From contig NZ_CP071139.1 of NCBI RefSeq assembly GCF_017639205.1, forward strand, positions 3,550,001 through 3,614,000: 64,000 bases of DNA, in the 5' to 3' direction. This DNA is from Streptomyces nojiriensis (GTDB lineage: Bacteria > Actinomycetota > Actinomycetes > Streptomycetales > Streptomycetaceae). Of the stretch, positions 7,542 to 15,051 are shown piece by piece (position 1 is the stretch's first letter; the number at the start of each line of letters is the position of its first letter). Below the pieces are notes generated by a model that saw only the letters and a list, made by a program, of their open reading frames with translations, made no database searches and had not been told where the DNA came from. Made by a program: the position numbers and the translations under genes.

Positions 7542-7556
7542 TAGTGGAATCCACTA
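7542..7556. promoter_or_regulatory. 15-bp palindrome upstream of the PIN gene
   Basis: TAGTGGA and its exact complement flank a single central base, 16 bp before the probable GTG start. The position suits an operator over the PIN-gene promoter. No -10/-35 pair is convincing. Confidence 0.4.
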
Positions 7557-7608
7557 TCTCCCTAGCGCCGTTGAGGTGTCACGCCCCCTTCACGACGGTC
7601 TCGTTGTG

Positions 7609-7674
7609 GCGTCGAAGGAGGCGGGTACGTGGTTTCCGTCTCCCCTGGTTGGGGGTGAGTCATCGTGCTGTTCA
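7609..7674 (+). repeat. Direct repeat, copy A (matches 8578-8644)
   Basis: About 66 bp, from gcgtcgaaggag to catcgtgctgttca, is over 90 percent identical to the region that holds the ribosome site and first codons of the phosphoribosyltransferase gene at 8635. In copy A the reading frame after the GTG (7665) diverges at once, so it looks like a stray duplicate of a gene start. It lies on the element side of the tRNA fragment. Confidence 0.75.
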
Positions 7675-7841
7675 ACTCGTCCCCCCGGGCCCGCCGCACG
7701 GGGGGCCGGCCCGGTCGGCATGCTGGACGGCCGGGGATGCGGTGCGACGCACGAGCGCGCTTCCCTCAACCTCGTCGGAACCAGCCCGTCCGGTGGATGC
7801 ACGGGACGCCGAACCGTGAGTCGCCACTTCCTCACCTAAAA

Positions 7842-7864
7842 GCGCAGGTCAGGGCGACCTGCGC
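7842..7864. promoter_or_regulatory. Hairpin next to the att site
   Basis: Perfect 9-bp arms GCGCAGGTC / GACCTGCGC enclose a 5-nt loop, ending 19 bp before the tRNA half. It could be a recombinase arm site or the terminator for the left-hand region. There is no T-run. Confidence 0.4.
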
Positions 7865-7882
7865 AGGAGAGAAGGCCAGTCT

Positions 7883-7927
7883 CTTCTAAGCACTTGGCCG
7901 CAGGTTCGAGTCCTGCCGGGGGCACCA
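7883..7927 (+). other. 3' half of tRNA-Arg(UCU), probable attR of the element
   Basis: The sequence can be read as the anticodon loop CTTCTAA (anticodon TCT at 7885-7887) and the 3' anticodon strand. A 5-nt variable loop (7895-7899), the T arm GCAGG-TTCGAGT-CCTGC (7900-7916) and the acceptor strand CGGGGGC (7917-7923) follow, then A and CCA (7924-7927). No D arm or 5' acceptor strand precedes it, so the tRNA is not intact here. A free 3' half with encoded CCA is the classic scar of integration into a tRNA gene. The complete tRNA should lie at the other end of the element. Confidence 0.75.
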
Positions 7928-7942
7928 CTTCCACATCGCCCG

Positions 7943-7966
7943 AAGCCCTCCCTCCGCGGAGGGCTT
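7943..7966 (+). terminator. tRNA terminator
   Basis: A 9-bp stem (AAGCCCTCC / GGAGGGCTT) with a 6-nt loop, followed by a short T-run, lies 16 nt after the tRNA CCA. It is probably the original chromosomal terminator of the tRNA gene. Confidence 0.7.
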
Positions 7967-8577
7967 TCGTGCAGGTCAGAGCAGCCTAGGGAGCGCTTCG
8001 TAGCGCCAGGGTAAGGACTGATCTTCTCCCGGTCCCGGACCGGCGCCCGCAACGCCGCTCCGTCCGGGACCACTTGGGCCCCGCCCTGCGGTCGCGCCGG
8101 CGGGGACCGCATCCCGGTGGAGGAGCAGGCCGTGGGCGGCCGTGGTCCAGGATGCCGGCGCGGGCGGGCCGGGAGCGTTCGTCCGCGGGCAGGTGGCCCG
8201 AGCTGCTACGAGCTGCCGCGAAGCGCCCATCTCGCCGCGCTCCGCGCCGATTTCGGCCACGGAGCGCGGTCAGCGGGCCGTCAGCAGGGGGCCGCACCGT
8301 CCCACCACCGACGAGGGCGCCCGCCTCGCGTCGGCGGTGGAGATCAAGCCGGAGATCCACGCGGCCGCGGGCACGGACATGCCCGCCGGCCGCCATCGGC
8401 TTCCTGTCCGGGACCGGCGACGAGTACATCGTCGGCGAGGGCGGGCCGGAGGGGCAGCGCGGTCGTGGGCATCGACCTCGCGCCGGTTCCTCGGGCGGGA
8501 CCCGGCCGCCCGGCCGCCGCGGCCGCGTCCTGACCTCCGCACCCCGACCGACTTGCGAGAAGGCCGGGGATGCGGTT
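7967..8577. other. Region without a recognisable gene
   Basis: About 610 bp in which every frame gives only Arg/Pro/Gly-rich noise and no known family. One fragment in plus (IGFLSGTGDEYIVGEGGPEG near 8395-8455) reads better than its surroundings but cannot be extended, so a decayed gene is possible. A 10-bp inverted repeat (GGTCCCGGAC 8031-8040 / GTCCGGGACC 8062-8071) encloses 21 nt. Confidence 0.4.
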
Positions 8578-8644
8578 GCGTCGAAGGAGATGAGTACGTG
8601 GTTTCCGTCTCCCCTGGGTTGGGGGTGAGCCATCGTGCTGTTCA
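8578..8644 (+). repeat. Direct repeat, copy B (at the start of the phosphoribosyltransferase gene)
   Basis: Partner of 7609-7674, offset by 969 bp. It contains the ribosome site GGGGGTGAG and the first codons of the gene at 8635, so this copy is the functional one. Confidence 0.75.
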
Positions 8645-9918
8645 CCCATCGTGCGCAGGCCGGCGAGCGGCTCGCCGAAGCGCTCCGGCACCTGAAGGGG
8701 GAGGATCCCGTCGTACTGGGCCTGCCCCGCGGCGGGGTCCCGGTCGCCTACCGGGTGGCGCGCGCGCTCGGCGCCCCGCTCGATGTGATCGTGGTGCGCA
8801 AGCTCGGCGTCCCCTACCACCGCGAGCTGGGCTTCGGCGCCATCGGCGAGGGCGGCGTACGCGTCCTGAGCGAGGACATCGTCCTCGGCAGCCGCCTGGG
8901 ACCGCAGGACATCGAGGCGGTCGAGCACGCCGAGGAGGCGGAGCTCGCCCGCCAGGCCAGGAGGTTCCGCGGGGACCGGCCGCGGGTGTCCCTGGACGGC
9001 CGGACCGTGATCGTCGTGGACGACGGGATCGCGACCGGGGCCACGGCCGCCGCCGCGTGCGAGGTCGTACGGGCGCAGGGCGCGGCGCGCGTGGTGCTGG
9101 CCGTTCCGGTGGCCCCGCCGGACGCGGTCGCCCGGCTGGGCTCCGCGGCCGACGAGGTGGTGTGCCTGGCCACGCCGCACGCCTTCCGTGCCGTCGGCGA
9201 GTGGTACCAGGACTTCTCCCAGACCCCCGACGAGGAGGTCGTCTTCCTGCTGGCGCGGGCGGCGGCCGACCCCGTCAGCCGCCCGCCCGTCCGGACCGCC
9301 GAGGTCGAGATCGACGCCGGCGGCCTCGTCCTGGCCGGTGACCTCGCCCTGCCTGAGGGCGCCGGGGCGGTCGTGGTGTTCGCGCACGGCTCCGGCAGCA
9401 GCCGGCACAGCCCGCGCAACCGGTCGGTGGCGGCGGACCTCAACCGGGCGGGCCTCGCCACCCTGCTCCTCGACCTGCTCACGCCCGGCGAGGAGGTCGA
9501 CCGCGCCAACGTCTTCGACATAGAGACCCTGGCCGGGCGGCTCGCGGACGCCACCGCCTGGCTGCGCCGCCGCGAGCTCCTCCCGACGGGCTGGTTCGGG
9601 GCGAGCACCGGGGCCGCGGCGGCGCTGTGGGCGGCCGCGGAGCCGGGCTCTGAGATCGGCGCCGTGGTCTCCCGCGGCGGCCGGCCGGACCTGGCCGGTG
9701 CGCGGCTCGCCGCCGTACGGGCCCCCACGCTGCTGATCGTGGGGGGCCGGGACTCGACGGTGCTCGACCTCAACCGGCGGGCCCAGCGCGAGCTGCGCTG
9801 CGAGAACCGGCTGGTAGTCGTCCCCGGGGCCACCCACCTCTTCGAGGAGCCGGGAGCCCTGGACGAGGTGGCCGCCCTGGCCCGCGACTGGTTCACCCGC
9901 CACCTGGTACCGCAGTAG
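8635..9918 (+). CDS. Phosphoribosyltransferase fused to an alpha/beta (dienelactone-type) hydrolase
   Basis: A 427-residue two-domain protein. Residues 1-210 form a type I phosphoribosyltransferase fold with the PRPP motif VIVVDDGIATGATA; LGLPRGGVPVAYRVA is typical of the stand-alone putative phosphoribosyltransferases. Residues 225-427 form an alpha/beta hydrolase with FAHGSGSSRHSPRN (oxyanion region), nucleophile elbow GASTGAA, a late Asp in VGGRDSTVL and His in GATHLFEE. Fusions of these two domains are common in actinomycetes, often near stress or dormancy genes, but their substrates are not known. GTG 8635 is supported by GGGGGTGAG 5 nt upstream. The upstream region is duplicated beside the tRNA scar. 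Confidence 0.85.
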   Translation: MLFTHRAQAGERLAEALRHLKGEDPVVLGLPRGGVPVAYRVARALGAPLDVIVVRKLGVPYHRELGFGAIGEGGVRVLSEDIVLGSRLGPQDIEAVEHAEEAELARQARRFRGDRPRVSLDGRTVIVVDDGIATGATAAAACEVVRAQGAARVVLAVPVAPPDAVARLGSAADEVVCLATPHAFRAVGEWYQDFSQTPDEEVVFLLARAAADPVSRPPVRTAEVEIDAGGLVLAGDLALPEGAGAVVVFAHGSGSSRHSPRNRSVAADLNRAGLATLLLDLLTPGEEVDRANVFDIETLAGRLADATAWLRRRELLPTGWFGASTGAAAALWAAAEPGSEIGAVVSRGGRPDLAGARLAAVRAPTLLIVGGRDSTVLDLNRRAQRELRCENRLVVVPGATHLFEEPGALDEVAALARDWFTRHLVPQ

Positions 9919-9990
9919 ACCGGACCGGTGACCCTGTGGCGGTGACGGCAGCGGTGGCGCGGCACCGGCCGCAGGCGCGACCATGAGGAG

Positions 9991-11112
9991 ATGGAGCAGG
10001 CGTCGGTGCAGGATGTCAGCACCCCGGGCCGCATCGCGTCGCCCGGTGAGGGCATCGGCCCGGACGAGCTGGCGCTCGCGGCCCGCAACCACGGGCTTCC
10101 GCTGGAGGCCCTGCGCTACGAGGTCACACCGCCCGGGCTGCACTACGTCTTGGTCCACTACGACATTCCCGCCGCCGACCCGGCCGGCTGGTCCCTCACC
10201 GTCGGCGGCCGGGTCCGCACCCCGCTGACCCTGGATCTCGCCGCCCTGCACGCGTTCCCCGCGGTCACCCACCGCGTCACCATGGAGTGCGCGGGCAACG
10301 GCCGGGCCCGTCTGACGCCCCGGCCGGTCAGCCAGCCGTGGCTGGTCGAGGCGGTGGGCACCGCCGACTGGACGGGCGTACCGCTGCGTCTGGTGCTCGC
10401 CCGGGCCGGAGTGCGGGAGGACGCCGTCGAGGCCGTGTTCACCGGCGCCGACCACGGGGTCGAACGCGGAGTCGAGCAGGACTACCGGCGCAGCCTGCCG
10501 GTGGCCGCCGCCACCGGGGACGACCCCGAGGTGCTGATCGCCTACGCCATGAACGGCCTGCCCCTGCCCCCGCAGCACGGGTGCCCGCTGCGGCTGGTCG
10601 TCCCCGGCTGGTACGGCATGGCGCACGTCAAGTGGCTGCGCGAGATCACCCTCGTCGACGCGCCGTTCACCGGATTCCAGCAGTCCGTGGCCTACCGCTA
10701 CCGGCGGGCCGCCGACGCTCCGGACGCCCCCGGCGAGCCGGTCACCCGGATCGCGCCGCGCGCCCTGATGGTCCCGCCCGGATTCCCCGACTTCATGTCC
10801 CGCACCCGCGTCGTGCACCCCGGCCCCGTACCGCTGGAGGGGCGGGCCTGGTCCGGCCACGGGGCCGTCGACCGGGTGGAGGTGAGCGCCGACGGCGGCC
10901 GCTCCTGGATCCGGGCCGAGGTCGCGCCGCCGGGGCCGCACCGGTGGGCGTGGCAGGCCTGGTCCTGTGTCTGGGCGGCGGCGCCGGGCCGCCACACGCT
11001 CACCGTCCGCGCCACGGACGCCGAGGGCAGCACACAGCCCCTCGAACAGTCGTGGAACCGGGGCGGTTTCGGCAACAACCTGGTCCAGCACGTTCCGGTC
11101 CTGTGCTGCTGA
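9991..11112 (+). CDS. Sulfite-oxidase-like molybdopterin oxidoreductase
   Basis: A 373-residue member of the sulfite oxidase family. The Moco-binding Cys is in MECAGNGRARL (near residue 101). The domain continues through VPLRLVLARAGV and GADHGVERG to AYAMNGLPLPPQHGCPLRLV, typical of the oxidoreductase domain. Residues about 255-373 form the Ig-like Moco dimerisation domain (VEVSADGGRSWIRAEV, WAWQAWSCVW, LTVRATDAEG). There is no Tat signal, so the enzyme is predicted cytoplasmic, unlike typical bacterial sulfite oxidases; the natural substrate may differ. ATG 9991 follows a GAGGAG ribosome site closely. It ends 31 bp from the convergent pstB gene. Confidence 0.85.
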   Translation: MEQASVQDVSTPGRIASPGEGIGPDELALAARNHGLPLEALRYEVTPPGLHYVLVHYDIPAADPAGWSLTVGGRVRTPLTLDLAALHAFPAVTHRVTMECAGNGRARLTPRPVSQPWLVEAVGTADWTGVPLRLVLARAGVREDAVEAVFTGADHGVERGVEQDYRRSLPVAAATGDDPEVLIAYAMNGLPLPPQHGCPLRLVVPGWYGMAHVKWLREITLVDAPFTGFQQSVAYRYRRAADAPDAPGEPVTRIAPRALMVPPGFPDFMSRTRVVHPGPVPLEGRAWSGHGAVDRVEVSADGGRSWIRAEVAPPGPHRWAWQAWSCVWAAAPGRHTLTVRATDAEGSTQPLEQSWNRGGFGNNLVQHVPVLCC

Positions 11113-11143
11113 GCGGCGGATGGCGCACGGCGGTGGCGGGCCG

Positions 11144-11959
11144 TCAGCCGAAGCGGCCCTCCACGTAGTCCGCGGTGCGCCGGTCGGAGGGGGCGGAGAA
11201 CATCGCCGGGGTGGGCCCGTGCTCGACGATCCGGCCCGGGGTGCCCTGCTCGGCGAGGAAGAAGGCGCACTGGTCGGAGACGCGGGCCGCCTGCTGCATG
11301 TTGTGGGTGACGATCACGATGGTGACCTCCTCGGCCAGGTCCCGGATCGTCTCCTCGATGCGGCGGGTCGAGGTGGGGTCCAGGGCGGAGCAGGGTTCGT
11401 CCATGAGGAGGATCCGCGGGCGGACCGCCAGCGAGCGGGCGATGCACAGGCGCTGCTGCTGGCCTCCGGAGAGGGCGCCGCCGGGCTGGCGCAGGCGGTC
11501 GCGGACCTCCTTCCACAGCCCCGCCTTGCTCAGGCACTCCTCCACCAGGTCGTCCTTCACGGCCCCCGAGGCGCGCACGCCCGTGAGTTTCAGGCCCGCC
11601 GTGACGTTGTCGTAGACCGACATCGCGGGGAAGGGGTTCGGCTTCTGGAAGACCATGCCGATGCGGCGGCGGGCGTCCGTCAGCCGGCGGCCGCGGGCGT
11701 AGATGTCCTCGCCGTCGAGCAGGACCTCCCCGGCCAGTTCGGCGCCCGGGATCAGTTCGTGCATGCGGTTGAGGATGCGCAGGAAGGTCGACTTCCCGCA
11801 GCCCGAGGGTCCGATCAGGGCCGTCACCCGGCCGGCGGGCATCTCCAGCGAGACCCGGCTGAGGACCTTGCGGCCGCCGAACCAGGCGGAGATGCCGCGG
11901 GCGTCCAGGGCGGAGGCACCCGTGGAGGTGGCCTGGGGCAGGGTGAGCGTCTCGGTCAT
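11144..11959 (-). CDS. pstB: Phosphate-type ABC transporter ATP-binding protein
   Basis: A 271-residue ATPase of the PstB type, which drives import through PstC/PstA. Visible motifs are Walker [10 protein letters not shown], the Q-loop FQKPNPFP, signature LSGGQQQRL, Walker [14 protein letters not shown] and the H-loop VTHNMQQ. The [16 protein letters not shown] stretch is characteristic of PstB rather than other ATPases. It is the last gene of the long minus operon, 11 bp after the sortase-like gene and over 10 kb from pstC/pstA, an unusual order. True substrate could be phosphate or another anion; the PstB motif favours phosphate. Confidence 0.9.
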   Translation of the reverse strand: MTETLTLPQATSTGASALDARGISAWFGGRKVLSRVSLEMPAGRVTALIGPSGCGKSTFLRILNRMHELIPGAELAGEVLLDGEDIYARGRRLTDARRRIGMVFQKPNPFPAMSVYDNVTAGLKLTGVRASGAVKDDLVEECLSKAGLWKEVRDRLRQPGGALSGGQQQRLCIARSLAVRPRILLMDEPCSALDPTSTRRIEETIRDLAEEVTIVIVTHNMQQAARVSDQCAFFLAEQGTPGRIVEHGPTPAMFSAPSDRRTADYVEGRFG

Positions 11960-11970
11960 GGGGGCCTCGT

Positions 11971-12882
11971 TCACAGGAGGTTGGGCAGGAGCAGGGCGGC
12001 CTGGTCGGACACGGCGAGGCCGAGGGCGGCCAGTACGGGGAACCCCACCAGCCAGGTGTGTGCGCGGCCCCAGCGGACCCGGGCCCAGGCCAGGGCGGCC
12101 GCCGCGAGCAGCAGGGCCTGGCCCCACAGGATCAGCGGCATCCAGGCCGTGGACTGCCCGGCCATCGGCGCCTCGTCGGCGGGCAGCCGACCGGGGGCGC
12201 GTCCGCCGGACTGCTGGGCGGGCGAGACGAGTTCGGCGTCGACCTGGAGCACACCGCCCGGCATGTACGGGGTTCCGTCGGCGGTCATCAGGGTCAGCAG
12301 GCCCGCCTCCCCCGTCGGCCGGGCGGGTTGCGGGTCCCCGGCCCGGCGGACTCCGAGGACCCGGTAGGCGTGCTCGCCCTGCCCGGTGGTGACGGTGAAG
12401 GTCTCGCCCCGCTCCAGGTCGCCGATGTGGCCGAACGGACCGCCGTAGCCCGCCTGGCGGCCCATCAGGATGCTGGTTCCGGGCTGGCCGGGCAGCACGG
12501 TGTCGCGGCGGTGCCCGGGGCCCGATGCCAGCACCTCGGCGGTGGTCGCCTCGCGGACCACCTCCCGTACGCCGATCTGCGGGATGGCCAGCAGCGCGAC
12601 GGGGGCGCCGGCCTCGGTCGGGCCCAGCGGGGCGGTGGCGTTGGCGAGCTTGTCGCGCAGCTCGGCGTACCCGACCCGGCGGTCGCGTTCGTGCCGGAGG
12701 TGGCCGAGCGGCCCGACCTCGGCGACGAAGCCGAGGAGGAGCGCACCCAGGATGGCCAGGGCGGCGCCGGCGGCCCACAGGCCGGGTCCGGCTGCCGGGG
12801 CGGACCCCGGCCCCGCCGGAGCACGGACGGCTCCGGCGGGATCGGGGCGCACGTCCACCGGCTCGGTGGCGGTGGCGGTCAT
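11971..12882 (-). CDS. Sortase-fold membrane protein lacking the catalytic His and Cys
   Basis: A 303-residue protein with an N-terminal membrane helix (about 32-54), an extracellular sortase-like domain and two C-terminal helices (about 240-300). The domain follows class E-like sortases: [42 protein letters not shown], and [10 protein letters not shown]. However, the active-site AGHR is replaced by MGRQ, and the TLxTC motif reads TLMTAD, so both catalytic residues are missing. It is therefore unlikely to be a transpeptidase and more likely binds or scaffolds wall-anchored partners. It sits next to a LAxTG-bearing protein in the same operon. ATG 12882 follows AAGGACAG. I recall similar sequences labelled simply sortase in Streptomyces. 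Confidence 0.75.
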   Translation of the reverse strand: MTATATEPVDVRPDPAGAVRAPAGPGSAPAAGPGLWAAGAALAILGALLLGFVAEVGPLGHLRHERDRRVGYAELRDKLANATAPLGPTEAGAPVALLAIPQIGVREVVREATTAEVLASGPGHRRDTVLPGQPGTSILMGRQAGYGGPFGHIGDLERGETFTVTTGQGEHAYRVLGVRRAGDPQPARPTGEAGLLTLMTADGTPYMPGGVLQVDAELVSPAQQSGGRAPGRLPADEAPMAGQSTAWMPLILWGQALLLAAAALAWARVRWGRAHTWLVGFPVLAALGLAVSDQAALLLPNLL

Positions 12883-12941
12883 CTGTCCTTCTCCGTCGCT
12901 CGGTTGCTGTTGCTTCGGCTGCTACGGCTGCTACGGCGGCT

Positions 12942-14933
12942 TCAGTTGCCCGGGGTGCGGGAGGCGCCCGGGAAGCTCAGCAGCCCGCGGCGACGGGCCC
13001 ACCAGACGGCGGAGCCGCCGGTCAGCACCAGGCCCGCGGCGATCAGGGCGAGGGTGACGGCGTCCGTCCCCGTGTTGGCCAGGCCGCCGCGCGGGCCGGA
13101 GCCGCCGGTGGCGCTGCTGCCGGCGGTGCCGGCGGTGCCGCCCGCGGTGGTTCCCGTGCCGCCGGTGGTGACGTTGGTGGACAGGCCCAGTCCGGTGCCG
13201 CCGGTGGCGGTGGCCGTGGTGGTCGGAGTCGGGGTCGGGGTCGCGGAGGGGTCCGGGGTGGAGGTCGTGGTCGTGGTCGGCGTCGGCGTCGCGCTCGGGG
13301 TCGACGTCTGCGTGGCCGTCGGCGTGGGCTTCGGGGTCGGGGTCGGGGTCGGCTGGCCGCCGCCCGGGTCCGTCGTCCGGTACTCCGTGTTCGAGGTGAA
13401 CCACATCGACCCGGTGAAGTCCCCGTACGTGTCGCTGCCGAAGGCCTTGCGGCACACCACCGTCAGGTCGTAGCGGCCCTCCAGGGTGGTGAAGCCGGCC
13501 TCGTTGGCGTAGTCGCGCATGGTCATCGTCAGGGGAACGACGATGCCGCCCGACGGCGCCTGCCCGTACGTGGAGATCGGGGAGTTGCCGACCACGTTCT
13601 TGCCCTCGGCCGGGAAGCCCTTGCCGGTGACCTTCACCAGGACGTTGGTGGCGGGCGCCGGGCAGGCCGCCGAGGTGGCCAGGTCGACGCTGGTGGTGTC
13701 GCTGCCCGTGGCCGGGTTGATCACCGCCGTGCCGGTCGGGGCGGCCTGGGCCGCCGCCCCGGGCAGGGCCGTGGCGGCCAGGGTCACGACGGCGGCGACG
13801 AGCACGGCGGCTCCGGCCGCGTCGCGCCGGGAGGGACGGGTGAAGTGCACGATGGGCTCCTTCTTGGCGATCTCGGGTGTGGTGCGCCGGCGCGCCGACG
13901 CGGTGGCCACCGCCCGGGCCAGGCGCCGGCGGCGCCACAGCCACAGCCCGCACGCGGTGATCGCGAGAACCAGGGCGAGCAGCGTCCACGGGACCGTCCA
14001 CAGCGACGCCGAGCGGGTCAGGGACGGAAGTCTGGGGTCCACGCCTTCGCGGGTGGCGACCGCCTGGACGGAGACGACGGCGGAGGAGCGCAGCGTGGGC
14101 CTCACGCCGTCGGCCTTCGCCGTGATGGTCAGGGAGCTGCCGGGCAGCAGGTCGCCGAGGTCCTTCAGGCCGCCCGCGGTGACGGAGCCGCCGAACATGC
14201 CGTTGATCCGGACGGCCTGGCGGGCGCCGAGGCGGACGTTGCCGGTGTTGCGCAGGGTGTACGTGACGGTGGCCGAGCCCGTGCCGAAGGGGTTCGAGGT
14301 GCCCGCGTACGAGGCCTTCACGTCCTCCACGGCGAGGCGCGGGGTGAGCTCCCCGGCGAGGCGCAGGTAGACGCGGGTGCCGACGCGCTGGTCGAGGCGG
14401 ACCTTGTTGCCCTGGGCGTCCTGGCCGCCGCCGGCGAGGGTGGCGACGATGCCGGCGGTGTGGTCGCCGGGGGTGGCGTCCCGGGGGACGGCGAGGGTGA
14501 AGGGCACGATGACGTTGGCCTTCGGCGGGACCGTGACCGTGTCCTTCTCCAGCTTGATCCAGCTGCCCGCGTCCTTCGGGGCCTGGCCGCCCGGGAGCAG
14601 GTCGAAGCCGCCGTCGGCGGTGTTGACGGCGTCGCTCGCGTAGACGGCGACGGTCAGCGGCTCGTCGCCGTAGTTCCATACGGCGATCTGGTCCCGCAGC
14701 CCCGCGCCGCCGGTGACCCCGTACGAGAAGTGGGCGCGGGCGTCGGGTTCCCTGGGACCGGCGGGCTGTACGCCGAAGGTGGACTTCCGGTCCTCCGCGG
14801 GCGCCGGGGCCGCGTGCGCCGCCGGTACGGCGAACAGCGCGAGCAGCAGGACCAGGAGGGCCGGCAGGGCCACCGGCACGACGGCGGCTGCGGACGGGCC
14901 CGGGCGGCGCCGGGCAGGGGCGGTGGAGGTCAT
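12942..14933 (-). CDS. DUF916-like surface protein joined in frame to a LAxTG-anchored secreted protein
   Basis: One open frame of 663 residues reads like two proteins. Residues 1-42 are a signal peptide. Residues about 48-300 are a beta-rich DUF916-like domain ([34 protein letters not shown]), similar to the protein at 32791, followed by a membrane helix near 322-345 and a basic tail. At residue 362 a second secretion signal begins ([18 protein letters not shown], cleavage after AAQA). It leads into a domain paralogous to the N-terminus of the next gene upstream ([19 protein letters not shown]), a long Thr/Pro linker, the sorting signal LANTG (about 618), a hydrophobic helix and RRR. The internal GTG at 13850 has its own strong ribosome site, so two products are possible. 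No stop separates the halves. Confidence 0.75.
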   Translation of the reverse strand: MTSTAPARRRPGPSAAAVVPVALPALLVLLLALFAVPAAHAAPAPAEDRKSTFGVQPAGPREPDARAHFSYGVTGGAGLRDQIAVWNYGDEPLTVAVYASDAVNTADGGFDLLPGGQAPKDAGSWIKLEKDTVTVPPKANVIVPFTLAVPRDATPGDHTAGIVATLAGGGQDAQGNKVRLDQRVGTRVYLRLAGELTPRLAVEDVKASYAGTSNPFGTGSATVTYTLRNTGNVRLGARQAVRINGMFGGSVTAGGLKDLGDLLPGSSLTITAKADGVRPTLRSSAVVSVQAVATREGVDPRLPSLTRSASLWTVPWTLLALVLAITACGLWLWRRRRLARAVATASARRRTTPEIAKKEPIVHFTRPSRRDAAGAAVLVAAVVTLAATALPGAAAQAAPTGTAVINPATGSDTTSVDLATSAACPAPATNVLVKVTGKGFPAEGKNVVGNSPISTYGQAPSGGIVVPLTMTMRDYANEAGFTTLEGRYDLTVVCRKAFGSDTYGDFTGSMWFTSNTEYRTTDPGGGQPTPTPTPKPTPTATQTSTPSATPTPTTTTTSTPDPSATPTPTPTTTATATGGTGLGLSTNVTTGGTGTTAGGTAGTAGSSATGGSGPRGGLANTGTDAVTLALIAAGLVLTGGSAVWWARRRGLLSFPGASRTPGN
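13848..13862 (-). promoter_or_regulatory. Internal ribosome site and GTG start inside the DUF916-like gene
   Basis: AAGGAG (13857-13862) precedes GTG 13850 by 6 nt. The protein read from it (302 residues, ending at 12942) starts with a proper signal peptide. This is the expected start for a separate LAxTG-anchored protein, although the upstream frame runs into it with no stop. Confidence 0.65.
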
Positions 14934-15051
14934 GGCGCGGGCGTCCGATCCGGGCGTAGGGAGACGATCGGGGAGATCGAGGCGTCAGGGGCGGGGCGGG
15001 ACGGGCGGCGTACTGGGAAGGGCCCGTTCCGCCCCGGGGCTCACGCCTGGA

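Larger units (their letters stand above)
1..7927. mobile_element. Right part of an integrated AICE-like element (left end outside window)
   Basis: The segment carries genes typical of actinomycete integrative conjugative elements: a DUF2637 membrane protein, short DUF6284/DUF6303-type proteins, a cytosine methyltransferase, a GntR-type regulator and a Nudix domain. It ends at an isolated 3' half of a tRNA-Arg gene (7883-7927), which is what integration into the 3' end of a tRNA leaves at the distal end. Base composition falls visibly between about 5150 and 7530. No integrase, excisionase, replication initiator or FtsK-type transfer gene is seen, so these must lie left of the window if the element is functional. 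The boundary is inferred; the gene families are seen. Confidence 0.65.

Noticed and set aside
7853..7927. A complete tRNA gene at the att site
   Set aside because: No 5' acceptor strand or D arm precedes the anticodon loop; only the 3' half fits.
7849..8112. Small minus-strand frame containing GRTRTCGQ
   Set aside because: This is the translated complement of the tRNA fragment, a familiar annotation artefact.
8142..8570. Possible decayed gene upstream of the phosphoribosyltransferase
   Set aside because: Short stretches look protein-like but no family could be recognised or extended, so no gene is claimed.
8344..11091. 915-residue open frame on the minus strand opposite the phosphoribosyltransferase and molybdoenzyme genes
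   Set aside because: It is low-complexity Arg/Gly/Pro-rich sequence antisense to two well-supported genes; long spurious frames are normal at this GC content.
13200..13380. Short GC repeats resembling a CRISPR or minisatellite
   Set aside because: They are codon repeats of the Thr/Pro linker in the LAxTG-anchored protein, with no spacers.
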